DNA of 64,000 bases from an uncultured Sphingomonadaceae bacterium (lineage in GTDB: Bacteria > Pseudomonadota > Alphaproteobacteria > Sphingomonadales > Sphingomonadaceae), in contig CANMEE010000001.1 in the NCBI GenBank assembly GCA_947496865.1, positions 1,479,501 through 1,543,500 on the forward strand. The letters run 5' to 3'. Shown here piece after piece: positions 33,261-42,140 of the stretch. Within the stretch, counting starts at the first letter, position 1, and each line of letters starts with the position of its first letter. A program made the translations under genes and the position numbers. The notes below the pieces were generated by a model. It did not search any database. It was not told the DNA's origin and was given only the letters and a program-made list of their open reading frames with translations.

Positions 33261-34472
33261 TCAGCCCTGGCGCTCATGGCGCTTAACAACCGCGCTTGCA
33301 AGCGCGCGTACCCGATCGTCATCGGGAAAATCTTCGGCAATCCAAGCTGCTTCAACGACCTGCAGGCTCTCGGCCACAATCGGTCCAGCTTTAAGGCCCA
33401 TGGCGATCAAGTCGCCGCCGGTTATCGGGAAGACCGGCTTGACCCAGCCTTGGAGTTTGGAAAGGCTGGCTTGCAAGGCATCATCTGACGCAAAAAGTAA
33501 CACCATGTCCCGCGCGGCATCTGCGCCATGGTGATAAGCGACGACCGGTACATCCGAAACAATGGGCTTCAATATCATCAAACGGCTTGCCACTGCGCGC
33601 CGCAATTTCTTTGAAAAGCGCAGGCTGACAGCTATTTCAGCCGCCTTGTCTGCATCCTTGGGTAGCAAGCCTACCAGACGCCGAACCGGATCAGGGACAA
33701 TATCATGGGCTTCTTCGCGCAGGACCAGCGTGGCCAATACCTGTCCGGCATCGGAATCAATTTCCGCCACGATATTGGCAAAGACATCTGCCTGTATCAT
33801 CTCTTGCACGGCATAGACCGGATCAGCCGCGCTGAGCAGTTTCATCAATTCATCTGCCACCCGTTCGCGCGATAATTTAGGTAGCTCTCTTGCAGCTTTT
33901 CGGCACGCGTCAAATGTCTTTTGATCGACAGCATGTTGCCCAAAACGAGCAAGAAAGCGGAAATAGCGCATGATCCGCAGGTGATCCTCGGCAATCCGCT
34001 GATCTGCTGAACCGATGAAGCGGATATGGCGTTTTTCGAGATCGGCTAGACCTTTGAAATAGTCGTAAACCTCTAGCGTTTCGGGAACGGCAAACAGCGC
34101 ATTGATGGTAAAATCCCGCCGTGCAGCATCTTCTTTCCAGTCATCGCTAAAGACGACGGTTGCACGCCGTCCGTCGGTCGATACATCGCGGCGCAGCGTG
34201 GTGATTTCGACGGGTCCGTCTTCGGTGACAGCGGTTACCGTGCCATGGTCAATGCCGGTGGGAATAACCTTGATGCCCGCATCGTTCAGCCGAGCCATAA
34301 CGTCTTCAGGTTTCAGGATGGTCGCAAGATCAACATCGGCGACCGGCAGACCCAGCAACGTATCGCGCACCGCGCCGCCGACAAAGCGGACCATGCCACG
34401 CTTGCCGTCCAGCGCGGCGATGAGCTTTTTCAGCGATGGCCGCTGATGCCAATTTGCGTCAGGTAACTTCAT
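33261..34472 (-). CDS. cca: CCA tRNA nucleotidyltransferase
   Basis: Adds or repairs the 3' CCA end of tRNAs (or poly(A) polymerase relative). The 403-residue protein shows the class II signature: VRFVGGAVRDTLLG near residue 28, then the catalytic DVDLAT near 46, RRDVSTDGRRATV near 93 and RDFTINALF near 120, plus LEKRHIRFIG and EDHLRIMRYFRF near 165. A helical C-domain follows. It overlaps the NUDIX gene by 4 bp (ATGA), so translation is coupled: DUF1285, NUDIX and cca form one unit. Confidence 0.93.
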   Translation of the reverse strand: MKLPDANWHQRPSLKKLIAALDGKRGMVRFVGGAVRDTLLGLPVADVDLATILKPEDVMARLNDAGIKVIPTGIDHGTVTAVTEDGPVEITTLRRDVSTDGRRATVVFSDDWKEDAARRDFTINALFAVPETLEVYDYFKGLADLEKRHIRFIGSADQRIAEDHLRIMRYFRFLARFGQHAVDQKTFDACRKAARELPKLSRERVADELMKLLSAADPVYAVQEMIQADVFANIVAEIDSDAGQVLATLVLREEAHDIVPDPVRRLVGLLPKDADKAAEIAVSLRFSKKLRRAVASRLMILKPIVSDVPVVAYHHGADAARDMVLLFASDDALQASLSKLQGWVKPVFPITGGDLIAMGLKAGPIVAESLQVVEAAWIAEDFPDDDRVRALASAVVKRHERQG

Positions 34473-35077
34473 AGCCAGTCCAGCCGCTTTGATAGATTGA
34501 CGATAATTCCCGCGGTAATCCCCCAGATACGGCGGCCCTGCCAGTTAATCTGATAATATTCCCGCCTTGCGCCGCGCCATTCGCCAACATGGGCGCTTTG
34601 GTTTTTTGGATCGAGCACGAAATCAAGCGGAGCTTCAAACCAGTCGTCCACCTCTTCCGGACAGGGGACAAGCGGCAAGTCGGGCGGGATGACGCCTACT
34701 ATCGGCTGGATATTGAAACCGCTGCCGGAATGATAGCGGTCGGTCGGCCCGATAATGTCCACCAGCTTGGGGTCCAGACTGACTTCTTCCTCTGCTTCCC
34801 GCAAGGCGGCATGGACCGCGTCCTTGTCTTCGGGATCGATTTTGCCTCCCGGGAAGGCGACTTGTCCGGGATGACTGCGCATATAATCGGGGCGCTGGAC
34901 CAAAATGACACCGGGCTTTGGCCGGTCTGTAATGGCAATCAACACCGCCGCGCTGCGCAGGCTTTCCAGGTCTTTGATAAAATCCCGTTCGTCTGACAGC
35001 GCATGATCAAGGTCATTTTCATGCCCATCGTGCAGGGCTTTTGACAGCCTTGTTCTCAGGTTGAGTGGATCGGTCAT
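34469..35077 (-). CDS. CoA pyrophosphatase, NUDIX
   Basis: A 202-residue NUDIX hydrolase of the CoA-cleaving (NudL/UPF0035) group. The HPGQVAFPGGKIDPEDKD segment (near 91) precedes the NUDIX box helix AALREAEEEVSL near 107; the HPGQ-x-x-FPGG phrase is the CoA-type hallmark. It would split CoA or its oxidised forms to phosphopantetheine and 3',5'-ADP. It overlaps both neighbours by 4 bp, giving tight coupling with DUF1285 and cca. Confidence 0.92.
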   Translation of the reverse strand: MTDPLNLRTRLSKALHDGHENDLDHALSDERDFIKDLESLRSAAVLIAITDRPKPGVILVQRPDYMRSHPGQVAFPGGKIDPEDKDAVHAALREAEEEVSLDPKLVDIIGPTDRYHSGSGFNIQPIVGVIPPDLPLVPCPEEVDDWFEAPLDFVLDPKNQSAHVGEWRGARREYYQINWQGRRIWGITAGIIVNLSKRLDWL

Positions 35078-35667
35078 TCCGGCCGGTCAATCGGGAAAAA
35101 AGCCCCGTTGCTCCATAAACCAAATGGCTCCAGATCGTCGGCCAGCGCATATTCGGCCAGCTGATAATAAACCGGCCGTGCCAATACCGCCTCTAGACCG
35201 CCACGGACGTGGAGATAGGGACGGGCTTGGGAATTGGCTTCGGCCTTATCCGCGGTAATGTCGGTTTTGGGAAAGCTGAGCTTATGCCAGTCATCGGCTA
35301 TCACCAGATGGTCGGTATTGAGACGGAAAGCGAGTTTTCGGCCGACGCCTTCTCCCTCATTTTCGACTTCGACCGCTACAAAGGGCGCGTCTTCGACTTG
35401 AATATGGAGTTTCTGATAAGGCGTAACCAGCGCGTAGCTATTGTCCTTTTCCTGCCGCAGCAACGTGGAAAAGGCGCGCACCATTGCCGGACGGTTTATC
35501 GGTGATCCTTGATGATACCAGCTGCCGTCCATCGCAATCCGCATCTCGCTGTCACCGGTTTCCTCTGGTTCCCATTGATCCACCGGCGGCAGTTTCTGCG
35601 CCTCGACCATTTCGGCAATTTCAGAAAGGGAGAGCGAGGCAAGTTCGGGTGGCGGTGTGTAAGGCAT
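35074..35667 (-). CDS. DUF1285 family protein
   Basis: A 197-residue cytoplasmic protein of the DUF1285 family. MRIAMDGSWYHQGSPINRPAM (quoted in two parts: MRIAMDGSWYH, GSPINRPAM) near residue 42, LLRQEKDNSYALVTP near 68 and ADDLEPFGLWSNGAFFPI near the end match it. The function is not established; structures exist in public sets, to my memory. It is usually encoded next to NUDIX and cca in alphaproteobacteria, as here, so it probably belongs to the same housekeeping unit. Confidence 0.9.
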   Translation of the reverse strand: MPYTPPPELASLSLSEIAEMVEAQKLPPVDQWEPEETGDSEMRIAMDGSWYHQGSPINRPAMVRAFSTLLRQEKDNSYALVTPYQKLHIQVEDAPFVAVEVENEGEGVGRKLAFRLNTDHLVIADDWHKLSFPKTDITADKAEANSQARPYLHVRGGLEAVLARPVYYQLAEYALADDLEPFGLWSNGAFFPIDRPE

Positions 35668-35725
35668 GATGATTGCCTATTGCCAATAACCGGACCTGTA
35701 AAGCATCGCTAAAATTGTTCGAGTT

Positions 35726-36265
35726 TTAAGCCGCCGGCTTCTGCTGTGTTTCCGGTTTTTTCCACGGCCCCAATTTGCCCTTTTCGGGCAATATGGCATC
35801 TTTCGGTGCGCGTACCAGCAGCCGATCCGGATCCCATGGCCCCGGCAGCGTCCAGCCGCTGGTACGTTCCGGTGAAAAATCGAAGAAGCGGTCATAATAA
35901 GCGGGATCACCGATCATTACGAGCGGCAGGCTTTCGTCCTGCTGTAATTCTTTTAACAGGCCTTTTAACAATGCTTGACCAACGCCCTGACGCTGACAAT
36001 CGGGATAGACCGCGACCGGCCCGACCATGATCATCGGATGCATTTTTCCGTCCTCGTCGGTCAAGGCCACCGGCCAGCATTGCAGCGAACCGAGTAGCTC
36101 ATTTTCTGCCATATCCACCGCTGCGACGCTCAACCCTTCCAGCATGTCCATGCCTTCGCGGATCTTATAGGCCGTGCGCTCGCTGCGCCGCTTGCCAAAA
36201 GCCGCATCAAGCAGGTCTTCGACCACAGCCGGTTCAATTTCCGCAAGAGGAATAATCGTCGTCAA
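35726..36265 (-). CDS. GNAT family N-acetyltransferase
   Basis: A 179-residue GCN5-type acetyltransferase. The acetyl-CoA loop VYPDCQRQGVGQALLKGLL near residue 86 (RQGVGQA as the Q/R-x-x-G-x-A motif) and the preceding MIMVGPVAV strand are clear. The N-terminal EPAVVEDLLDAAFG is typical. Substrate unknown: similar enzymes can act on small molecules or protein. It lies 58 bp upstream of DUF1285 on the same strand. Confidence 0.88.
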   Translation of the reverse strand: MTTIIPLAEIEPAVVEDLLDAAFGKRRSERTAYKIREGMDMLEGLSVAAVDMAENELLGSLQCWPVALTDEDGKMHPMIMVGPVAVYPDCQRQGVGQALLKGLLKELQQDESLPLVMIGDPAYYDRFFDFSPERTSGWTLPGPWDPDRLLVRAPKDAILPEKGKLGPWKKPETQQKPAA

Positions 36266-36429
36266 AATTTCAGTCCAGTTCAGTGGGATATTTAAGAAGC
36301 AGCGCGTTTAACGTTATTGCAGCGCGCTGTCGAGCATCGCAATCTCGGCGAGAGCATCAGCAATGCGGTGTTGATTGCACTATGGCGTCGCCGCGTCTAA
36401 AAGGCTGTCATCAAACGGGAGTAACGCGC

Positions 36430-37290
36430 GTGAATAATCAACAGGACCAGCAACCACAGGCGGGCCAATCTGCTGCTGACGAGGGTGGATCAGCGACAGG
36501 AAAACTAGCGATACTTAACAAAGATCTAAAGGGTTGGACCGTATTCATACTGGCCGTAGCCGCGGTCGTGGTATTTTTTGGTGCAGCGTTTGGCTCTGGG
36601 GTTGGTCTTTGGGGCTGGCAAGCGGGTCTCGGCGCTTTGCCTTGGACAGGTCTGGTGGCATTGATCGCTCTGATTGTCGCCATTGTTGGAATTATCTTGG
36701 ATCGCCGCAAGGATCGTAAGACGCGCTGGCCGCTCCTTGGTATCGGAACGCTCGTCTCGCTTGGTTTTATTGGTTATCTTGCAAGCTATGCGATGACGAT
36801 TGCATCGCTCCCCGCGATTCACGATGTGACAACCGATCTGGCCGATACGCCGCAATTTTCTGCTTTGACGTTACGGGCTGACAATTGGGACAATATTCCC
36901 GGTGCTGACGATGGCGCGATGCGCGGTATGAACCCGCGCCAACGCTGGGCGACACTGCATCAGGACGCTTATCCAGACATTCGCTCTGTCCGTATCGATC
37001 AACCTGTCGCTGAGGTTATCGAAAAGGCCAAGCGCCTGGCCGAAGATCGCGGATGGGAAATCGCCAATGTCGACCCTGCATCCGGTCATCTGGAGGCGAC
37101 GGCTACAATTTCCCTGTTCCGGTTTAAAGATGATGTCGTAATCCGCGCCCGTGCAGCAGAAAATGGTGCAGCCAGCATTATCGACATGCGCTCAGTATCA
37201 CGGGTTGGTGTCCATGATCTTGGTGCCAATGCCAAGCGAGTACGTCAGTTTTTGAGCGATCTGTCAGGAACAACAACCGCAGCTTCTTAA
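36430..37290 (+). CDS. DUF1499 membrane protein
   Basis: A 286-residue protein with three hydrophobic helices (about residues 35-56, 66-86 and 97-117), after which the DUF1499 domain runs to the end: DLADTPQFSAL near 126, a RAD-type segment, PDIRSVRIDQPVAEVIEKAKRLAEDRGW near 180 and RSVSRVGVHDLGANAKRVRQFL at the close, quoted as pattern. DUF1499 has no established role. The start is taken as GTG 36430 with GGGAG ahead; the long open frame from 36283 starts in non-coding-looking DNA. It is convergent with the sugar dehydrogenase gene. Confidence 0.8.
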   Translation: MNNQQDQQPQAGQSAADEGGSATGKLAILNKDLKGWTVFILAVAAVVVFFGAAFGSGVGLWGWQAGLGALPWTGLVALIALIVAIVGIILDRRKDRKTRWPLLGIGTLVSLGFIGYLASYAMTIASLPAIHDVTTDLADTPQFSALTLRADNWDNIPGADDGAMRGMNPRQRWATLHQDAYPDIRSVRIDQPVAEVIEKAKRLAEDRGWEIANVDPASGHLEATATISLFRFKDDVVIRARAAENGAASIIDMRSVSRVGVHDLGANAKRVRQFLSDLSGTTTAAS

Positions 37291-37297
37291 GCCAGCT

Positions 37298-38485
37298 TTA
37301 TTTAACCGGCGTTAGTTTTAGCAATCTGCCACCTTCGCCGTCTTCCAGCACCCACAGGGCGCCTTCGGGCCCCTGTTCGACTTCGCGAATGCGAGTATCC
37401 ATCGCATAGCGTTCGGCTTCTTGAGCTGTCTCACCGTCAAATGACACGCGAATAATCGCCTCGCTGGCCAGTCCACCGATAAAGGCGTTTCCTTTCCATG
37501 CCGGGAAGCTATCGCCGGAATAAATGATCATACCTGAGGGCGCGATGGTCGGAACCCATGCGACTTTTGGCGCCGCGAATTCCGGGCGCGTATCGTGATT
37601 TGGAATCTTCTTCCCATCATAATGATCGCCTTCAGAGACGATGGGATATCCATAATTGGCTTTCGGCTGGACGAGGTTTAGCTCGTCACCGTCTTTTGGT
37701 CCCATTTCCTGATTCCAAAGCCGACCTTCGTTGTCAAAGGCCATGCCGAGAATATTGCGGTGACCCAGTGACCAGATTTCCGGAAGCACGCCGTCTTGAC
37801 CGACAAAGGGATTATCTTCTGGCACGCTGCCATCAGGGTAAAGTCGAATGATTTTGCCAAGGTTACCGGTCATATCCTGCGACGGGTCAAATTTCTGACG
37901 CTCGCCGGATCCGATGAACAGATATTCGCCATCGGGCGAAAACACCATGCGATGGGAATAGTGACCGCGGCCCGTGGTTTTGGGATTTTGCGTCCAGATT
38001 GTGGTAAGATTGGCAAGCGCCGGTGCTTCGGCTTCGACGCCTGGTTCATTGGGAGCCAAAGACAGGTCAGCATGGGCCACAACCGCGCCCCGCGTATCAT
38101 TTTCACCAGCTTCTACCCAACTGAGATAAATGCGTCCGCTGGTTGCAAAATCGGGGGATAGCACGACATCACCAAAGCCGCCTTGGCCGCCATAATCCAC
38201 TTCCGGAATGTTGAATATCGGGGTTTTTTCGCCTTTCTGGTCTACCAGAAATAAATTACCCTTCTTCTCGGTGACTAGCATCCGGCCATCGGGCAGGAAG
38301 GTCATAGCCCATGGTTCATCGAAGCTGGCAATTTCGGTCTTTTCAAAAGGCTTGCGATCAATGGGTGAAATATCAGTCGAAGCCTGATTCTCTGCTGTGT
38401 CACCTTGCGTTGCCTGCGCTCCGTCGCCATTGCTGCAAGCGATGAGGACAATGGATAATCCGGTGGCAAGTGTAAGATTTCTCAT
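37298..38485 (-). CDS. PQQ-dependent aldose-type sugar dehydrogenase, lipoprotein
   Basis: A 395-residue exported quinoprotein of the soluble aldose sugar dehydrogenase/glucose-sorbosone group. A signal peptide with lipobox LIAC near residues 14-17 suggests anchoring. Beta-propeller landmarks: WAMTFLPDGRMLVTEK near 55, PGR-type YSHRMVFSPDGEYLFIG near 172, GHRNILGMAFD near 232 and EMGPKDGDELN near 252, which in this family bind PQQ and calcium. No PQQ synthesis genes are seen in the window. ATG 38485 has GGGA upstream; two earlier in-frame Met codons are possible. Confidence 0.88.
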   Translation of the reverse strand: MRNLTLATGLSIVLIACSNGDGAQATQGDTAENQASTDISPIDRKPFEKTEIASFDEPWAMTFLPDGRMLVTEKKGNLFLVDQKGEKTPIFNIPEVDYGGQGGFGDVVLSPDFATSGRIYLSWVEAGENDTRGAVVAHADLSLAPNEPGVEAEAPALANLTTIWTQNPKTTGRGHYSHRMVFSPDGEYLFIGSGERQKFDPSQDMTGNLGKIIRLYPDGSVPEDNPFVGQDGVLPEIWSLGHRNILGMAFDNEGRLWNQEMGPKDGDELNLVQPKANYGYPIVSEGDHYDGKKIPNHDTRPEFAAPKVAWVPTIAPSGMIIYSGDSFPAWKGNAFIGGLASEAIIRVSFDGETAQEAERYAMDTRIREVEQGPEGALWVLEDGEGGRLLKLTPVK

Positions 38486-38640
38486 TTTTATTCCCATGAC
38501 CATTTAGATGTTGATCCAATAATTTGCTGATAGATATATTATCGAAAATATAACGGATTACTCTGATAATTCATAGGATATTCGCGCCTGAAAATCGATG
38601 TTCACGGGTTAATTACCATTTCTGGTTAAAGCGCTGAACT

Positions 38641-39960
38641 ATGTTTGGAAAGAAACCAGCTACTATTGACCCGTGTCCGCAATCTGCGGTGTCCAGCGGC
38701 GTGGGTATTGCCGGGCTGATCGGACTGGCGTCATGGATCCTGATTGCCCGCCAATATGGCATGGATGGGCCATATTCTGCATTGGTTGCTTGCGCCGCTT
38801 GCGGTGTTCCCATGGTGATCTGGTCGCTGCTCTATGACAAAGTGCATTTGCGTACATCTACCGGCATCGACTGGAAAAACCCGAAACCGTTCAAGCAGAC
38901 TTTTGACGTCAGCGTCGCTAAGCTCGCTGGTCTTTGGGCAACATGGGCGATTATCGCGCTCATCTATTGCGTCGGACGTTGGTATTGGACTGGCCAATAT
39001 CAGTTTTCGATGAAAATGATGGAAACGGCAGCGCCTTTCGTCGTGGGACTGTCTATCCCCTATGTGATGTGGCTCGACCGGCGGTTCGTTGAACCGCGCG
39101 ACGGCGCTTGGCATTTTGGGCAATTTCTGATGGGCGCGCGCGGTGAATATGATCGTGAGGAAATTTACCATCATTTGCGTGCTTGGGCGGTAAAGGGCTT
39201 TTTCCTCGCCTTTATGATTTCCATTGTACCGGGTGGTTTTGGTGAGATTGTCCGTCTCGATATATCCCAAGTTATCAATAACCCTGTCGCGATTGCCCAT
39301 TGGCTGATCATCGCGATGTTTGTTGTCGATGTGCAGTTTGCGACAGTTGGTTACTTGCTGACGATGAAGCCACTGGACGCGCATATCCGCACCGCCAATC
39401 CTTACCTGGCCGGTTGGGTCGCGGCCTTGATATGTTATCCGCCCTTTATATTGATGGATGGCCCGCTGAACTATCATGTCAACACCGCCGACTGGGCTTA
39501 TTGGTTGGAAGGGCATCAGATCATTTTGGCGATCTGGGGCACGATTTTGGTGATCCTGACTGCGATCTATGCTTGGGCGACGGTCGCTTTTGGTCTGCGT
39601 TTCTCGAACCTCACGCATCGCGGAATTTTGACCCATGGTCCATATCGGTTCACCAAGCATCCCGCCTATGTCGCGAAGAACCTATACTGGTGGCTCGCCA
39701 CCATGCCCTTTCTGGCTACGTCGGGTAGCCTAACCGATATGGTGCGCAACACAGTGATCATCGCAGCGGTCAGCGGGGTCTATTATTGGCGCGCGAAGAC
39801 TGAAGAAAAGCATCTGCTCAGTGACCCGGCCTATAAAGACTATGCCGAGTGGATGGACCGCAATGCACCGATTCCGCGCGCGATTAACTGGGCGAAAGTG
39901 AAAATCGGCTGGTGGCCTGCAGCGGACAAGCCGGAACCGGATATCCAACCCGCCGAATAG
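38641..39960 (+). CDS. Polytopic isoprenylcysteine-methyltransferase-like protein
   Basis: A 439-residue membrane protein with about ten hydrophobic segments. The C-terminal third carries the ICMT/phospholipid methyltransferase signature GPYRFTKHPAYVAKNL near residue 336, followed by EEKHLLSDPAYKDYAEWM near 382 (EExxL...YxxY), so it probably transfers a methyl group from SAM to a lipid or prenyl-like substrate. The larger N-terminal membrane part is unusual for simple ICMTs (about 200 residues). Substrate unknown. Two TTAACC half-sites on the minus strand lie just upstream of the start. Confidence 0.8.
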   Translation: MFGKKPATIDPCPQSAVSSGVGIAGLIGLASWILIARQYGMDGPYSALVACAACGVPMVIWSLLYDKVHLRTSTGIDWKNPKPFKQTFDVSVAKLAGLWATWAIIALIYCVGRWYWTGQYQFSMKMMETAAPFVVGLSIPYVMWLDRRFVEPRDGAWHFGQFLMGARGEYDREEIYHHLRAWAVKGFFLAFMISIVPGGFGEIVRLDISQVINNPVAIAHWLIIAMFVVDVQFATVGYLLTMKPLDAHIRTANPYLAGWVAALICYPPFILMDGPLNYHVNTADWAYWLEGHQIILAIWGTILVILTAIYAWATVAFGLRFSNLTHRGILTHGPYRFTKHPAYVAKNLYWWLATMPFLATSGSLTDMVRNTVIIAAVSGVYYWRAKTEEKHLLSDPAYKDYAEWMDRNAPIPRAINWAKVKIGWWPAADKPEPDIQPAE

Positions 39961-40011
39961 AACCGCCATTGGGGCTTTCAAAAGTCGCAAGACAGCCATA
40001 AGCTTCCGCGC

Positions 40012-40587
40012 ATGACAATAATCGGCACGGACGGAAAGCATCGCTGTTTTGGCGGACAGGCGGGCAAGGAATTTTACGGCATTTATCATGACGAGGAATG
40101 GGGCATTCCCGAGCATGATGACCAGAAATTGTTTGAAAACCTCATATTGGAAGGCGCGCAGGCTGGATTGAGCTGGGAAACCGTACTCCGAAAACGAGAC
40201 GGTTATCGCAAAGCATTTCATGGTTTCGACATCGCGCGGGTGGCCGCCATGACCGACGATGAATTGGAAGCCTTGCGAGAGGATGCGGGGATCATTCGAA
40301 ATAAACTCAAAATCTATTCCACGCGCAAAAATGCTTTGGTGTTCCTTGACATGCAAAAGGAATTTGGCAGCTTTGATCGCTGGCTTTGGGATCATGTCGA
40401 CGGCAAACCGATGGTGAACCGGCCTAAGGATATGTCGGAAATGCTGGCGACATCTCCCGTGAGCGACGCCATTTCCAAAGACCTGAAAAAGCGCGGCATG
40501 AGTTTCGTCGGCAGCACGATCATCTATGCCTATATGCAGGCGGTCGGCATAGTGGATGACCATATGGCGAATTGCTGGCAAGCCTGA
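40012..40587 (+). CDS. tag: DNA-3-methyladenine glycosylase I
   Basis: Removes 3-methyladenine from DNA (base excision repair). The 191 residues show Cys in KHRCFGG near 12, the YHDEEWG motif near 26 with the His ligand, the catalytic-pocket Glu in LILEGAQAGLSW near 46 and the DDHMANCWQA end with His and Cys, so the zinc-binding Cys-His-His-Cys set of the Tag family is complete. Length and motifs are normal. It lies between the methyltransferase and photolyase-like genes; shared DNA-repair function with the latter is possible but not established. Confidence 0.95.
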   Translation: MTIIGTDGKHRCFGGQAGKEFYGIYHDEEWGIPEHDDQKLFENLILEGAQAGLSWETVLRKRDGYRKAFHGFDIARVAAMTDDELEALREDAGIIRNKLKIYSTRKNALVFLDMQKEFGSFDRWLWDHVDGKPMVNRPKDMSEMLATSPVSDAISKDLKKRGMSFVGSTIIYAYMQAVGIVDDHMANCWQA

Positions 40588-40659
40588 ACGCCAATAGCTG
40601 GGCCCACCCGTCCGAACTGTATAGTTGGCAATCCTCTTCATTGCTGCGATAGGGCCGCC

Positions 40660-41874
40660 ATGACACATCCCCAACCCACAAGAGCGACAGCTTTGTCGCG
40701 GCTCGCCGATTTCACCGTCAATATGGGCCATAATTATGCGCATAAGCGTAATTTTGACTATGGTCTGGAGGCCGATGTTAAGCAGGATCAATGGCGTGAC
40801 AATGTCTCGAAACTATCGCCTTTTATCCGGCACAAGCTGCTCACCGAACAGGAGCTGATCGCAGCGGCGATAAACGCCCATGGCGCGCAAGGGGCAGACA
40901 AATTTATCGCGGAAGTCCTGTGGCGTGGCTATTTCAAGGGCTGGCTGGAACAGCGCCCGGAAGTCTGGGCGGACTATGTCATCAATCGGGACGAGAAATT
41001 CAGACAGATCAAAAGACAAGGCGGTCTGCGCAAAATCTATGAACAGGCCACAGAAGGCCGCACCGGCATTGATGCCTTTGATCATTGGGCCAAGGAGCTG
41101 GTGGAGACGGGCTACCTCCACAATCATGCCCGCATGTGGTTTGCCAGCATCTGGATTTTCACGCTGAAGCTGCCTTGGGAACTGGGCGCGGACTTTTTCC
41201 TCCAGCATTTGCTCGATGGCGACGCTGCTTCCAACACGCTGTCTTGGCGCTGGGTCGGCGGACTGCATACCAAAGGCAAAACCTATCTCGCAACCAAAGA
41301 GAATATCGCGCAATTTACAGATGGCCGGTTCTCGCCGATAGGTTTGGCGGCAGAAACGGTTCCGCTGGAAGAAGAAAAGACTTATAAATTGCGGCCTCTT
41401 AAAATACCGGCTGCGCCGCCGGCTGCGTCGGCTTTCGCGCTGTTGGTCCATGAAGAGGATTGCCATCCCGAAAGCCTGATATTGCCACAAAAACCGTCGC
41501 TGATCATCGGTGTGAGCGGCCCTGATGGAAAGAGTCCAAAGGGAGTGTCGGATAAGGTGCGCGCCTTTACCAGTGGTGCGGTAACCGATGCCGTGGCCCG
41601 CGCGGCTGAGCATTTTGATTGCGATAGCGTCATGTGGAATAAAGGCGAAAAATTGAGCACCATTTTGGCCAATGCAAGGATGGAACGTCTGTTATCGCCA
41701 TGGTTGCCGGTAGGCGCATTGAAAGACGCCATTGGTAAGGAAATGCGCGGGAATAACGCCCGATGGGTGATACGCGATTATGATGCAGCGATCTGGCCAT
41801 TGGCGACCAAGGGATTTTTCCCGGTCAAGAAAAAGGCACCTGATGCGCTGCGGGCGATTGGGATGGAGCTATAA
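40660..41874 (+). CDS. FAD-binding photolyase/cryptochrome-like protein, FAD domain first
   Basis: A 404-residue protein whose N-terminal 230 residues are the helical FAD domain of the photolyase/cryptochrome family: FTVNMGHNYAHKRNFDYG near 18, LWRGYFKGWLE near 90, GYLHNHARMWFASIWIFTLK near 148, LDGDAASNTLSWRWVGGLHT near 188. In standard photolyases this domain is second, after an alpha/beta antenna domain; here there is no N-terminal domain, and a different 150-residue alpha/beta-looking C-terminal part (LLVHEEDCHPESLILP near 260; RWVIRDYDAAIWP near 377) follows. Whether it repairs DNA or senses light is unknown. Its stop overlaps the start of the small HTH gene. Confidence 0.8.
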   Translation: MTHPQPTRATALSRLADFTVNMGHNYAHKRNFDYGLEADVKQDQWRDNVSKLSPFIRHKLLTEQELIAAAINAHGAQGADKFIAEVLWRGYFKGWLEQRPEVWADYVINRDEKFRQIKRQGGLRKIYEQATEGRTGIDAFDHWAKELVETGYLHNHARMWFASIWIFTLKLPWELGADFFLQHLLDGDAASNTLSWRWVGGLHTKGKTYLATKENIAQFTDGRFSPIGLAAETVPLEEEKTYKLRPLKIPAAPPAASAFALLVHEEDCHPESLILPQKPSLIIGVSGPDGKSPKGVSDKVRAFTSGAVTDAVARAAEHFDCDSVMWNKGEKLSTILANARMERLLSPWLPVGALKDAIGKEMRGNNARWVIRDYDAAIWPLATKGFFPVKKKAPDALRAIGMEL

Positions 41875-42053
41875 TGAAAGAGCATTTTGAACGGCATAAA
41901 CAACCGTGGAACAGCGAAGAGATCCAAAAGCTCCATGCTTTTGCGAAAAAGGGTATGACTTTGAAAGCGATATCCAAGGCGCTAACCCGCAGCGAAGAAT
42001 CGATCAAGAAACGCGCCAAGGCCGATAAGCTCAAAATAGCCAAAAAACGCTGA
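41874..42053 (+). CDS. Small SANT/Myb-like HTH protein, 59 residues
   Basis: A 59-residue basic protein: PWNSEEIQKLHAFAKKGMT followed by LKAISKALTRSEESIKKRAKADK, the three-helix W-S/T-E pattern of small SANT/Myb-like DNA-binding domains with the recognition-helix signature R-S-x-x-S-I-x-x-R. Its ATG overlaps the photolyase-like stop codon (TAATG), so translation should be coupled. The partnership with a flavoprotein is intriguing but unproven. Complete and without membrane segment. Confidence 0.75.
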   Translation: MKEHFERHKQPWNSEEIQKLHAFAKKGMTLKAISKALTRSEESIKKRAKADKLKIAKKR

Positions 42054-42140
42054 CCTTCATCAGTGTAAATCTATGTAAAATATAGAAAATAGTAAAAAAT
42101 TTACCATTCCCCGTTATCGCAAACTGCGTGGGGACGAAGA

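Noticed and set aside
39730..40791. 353-codon minus-strand frame across methyltransferase and tag genes
   Set aside because: It spans parts of two convincing plus-strand genes and the gap between them; no motif supports it.
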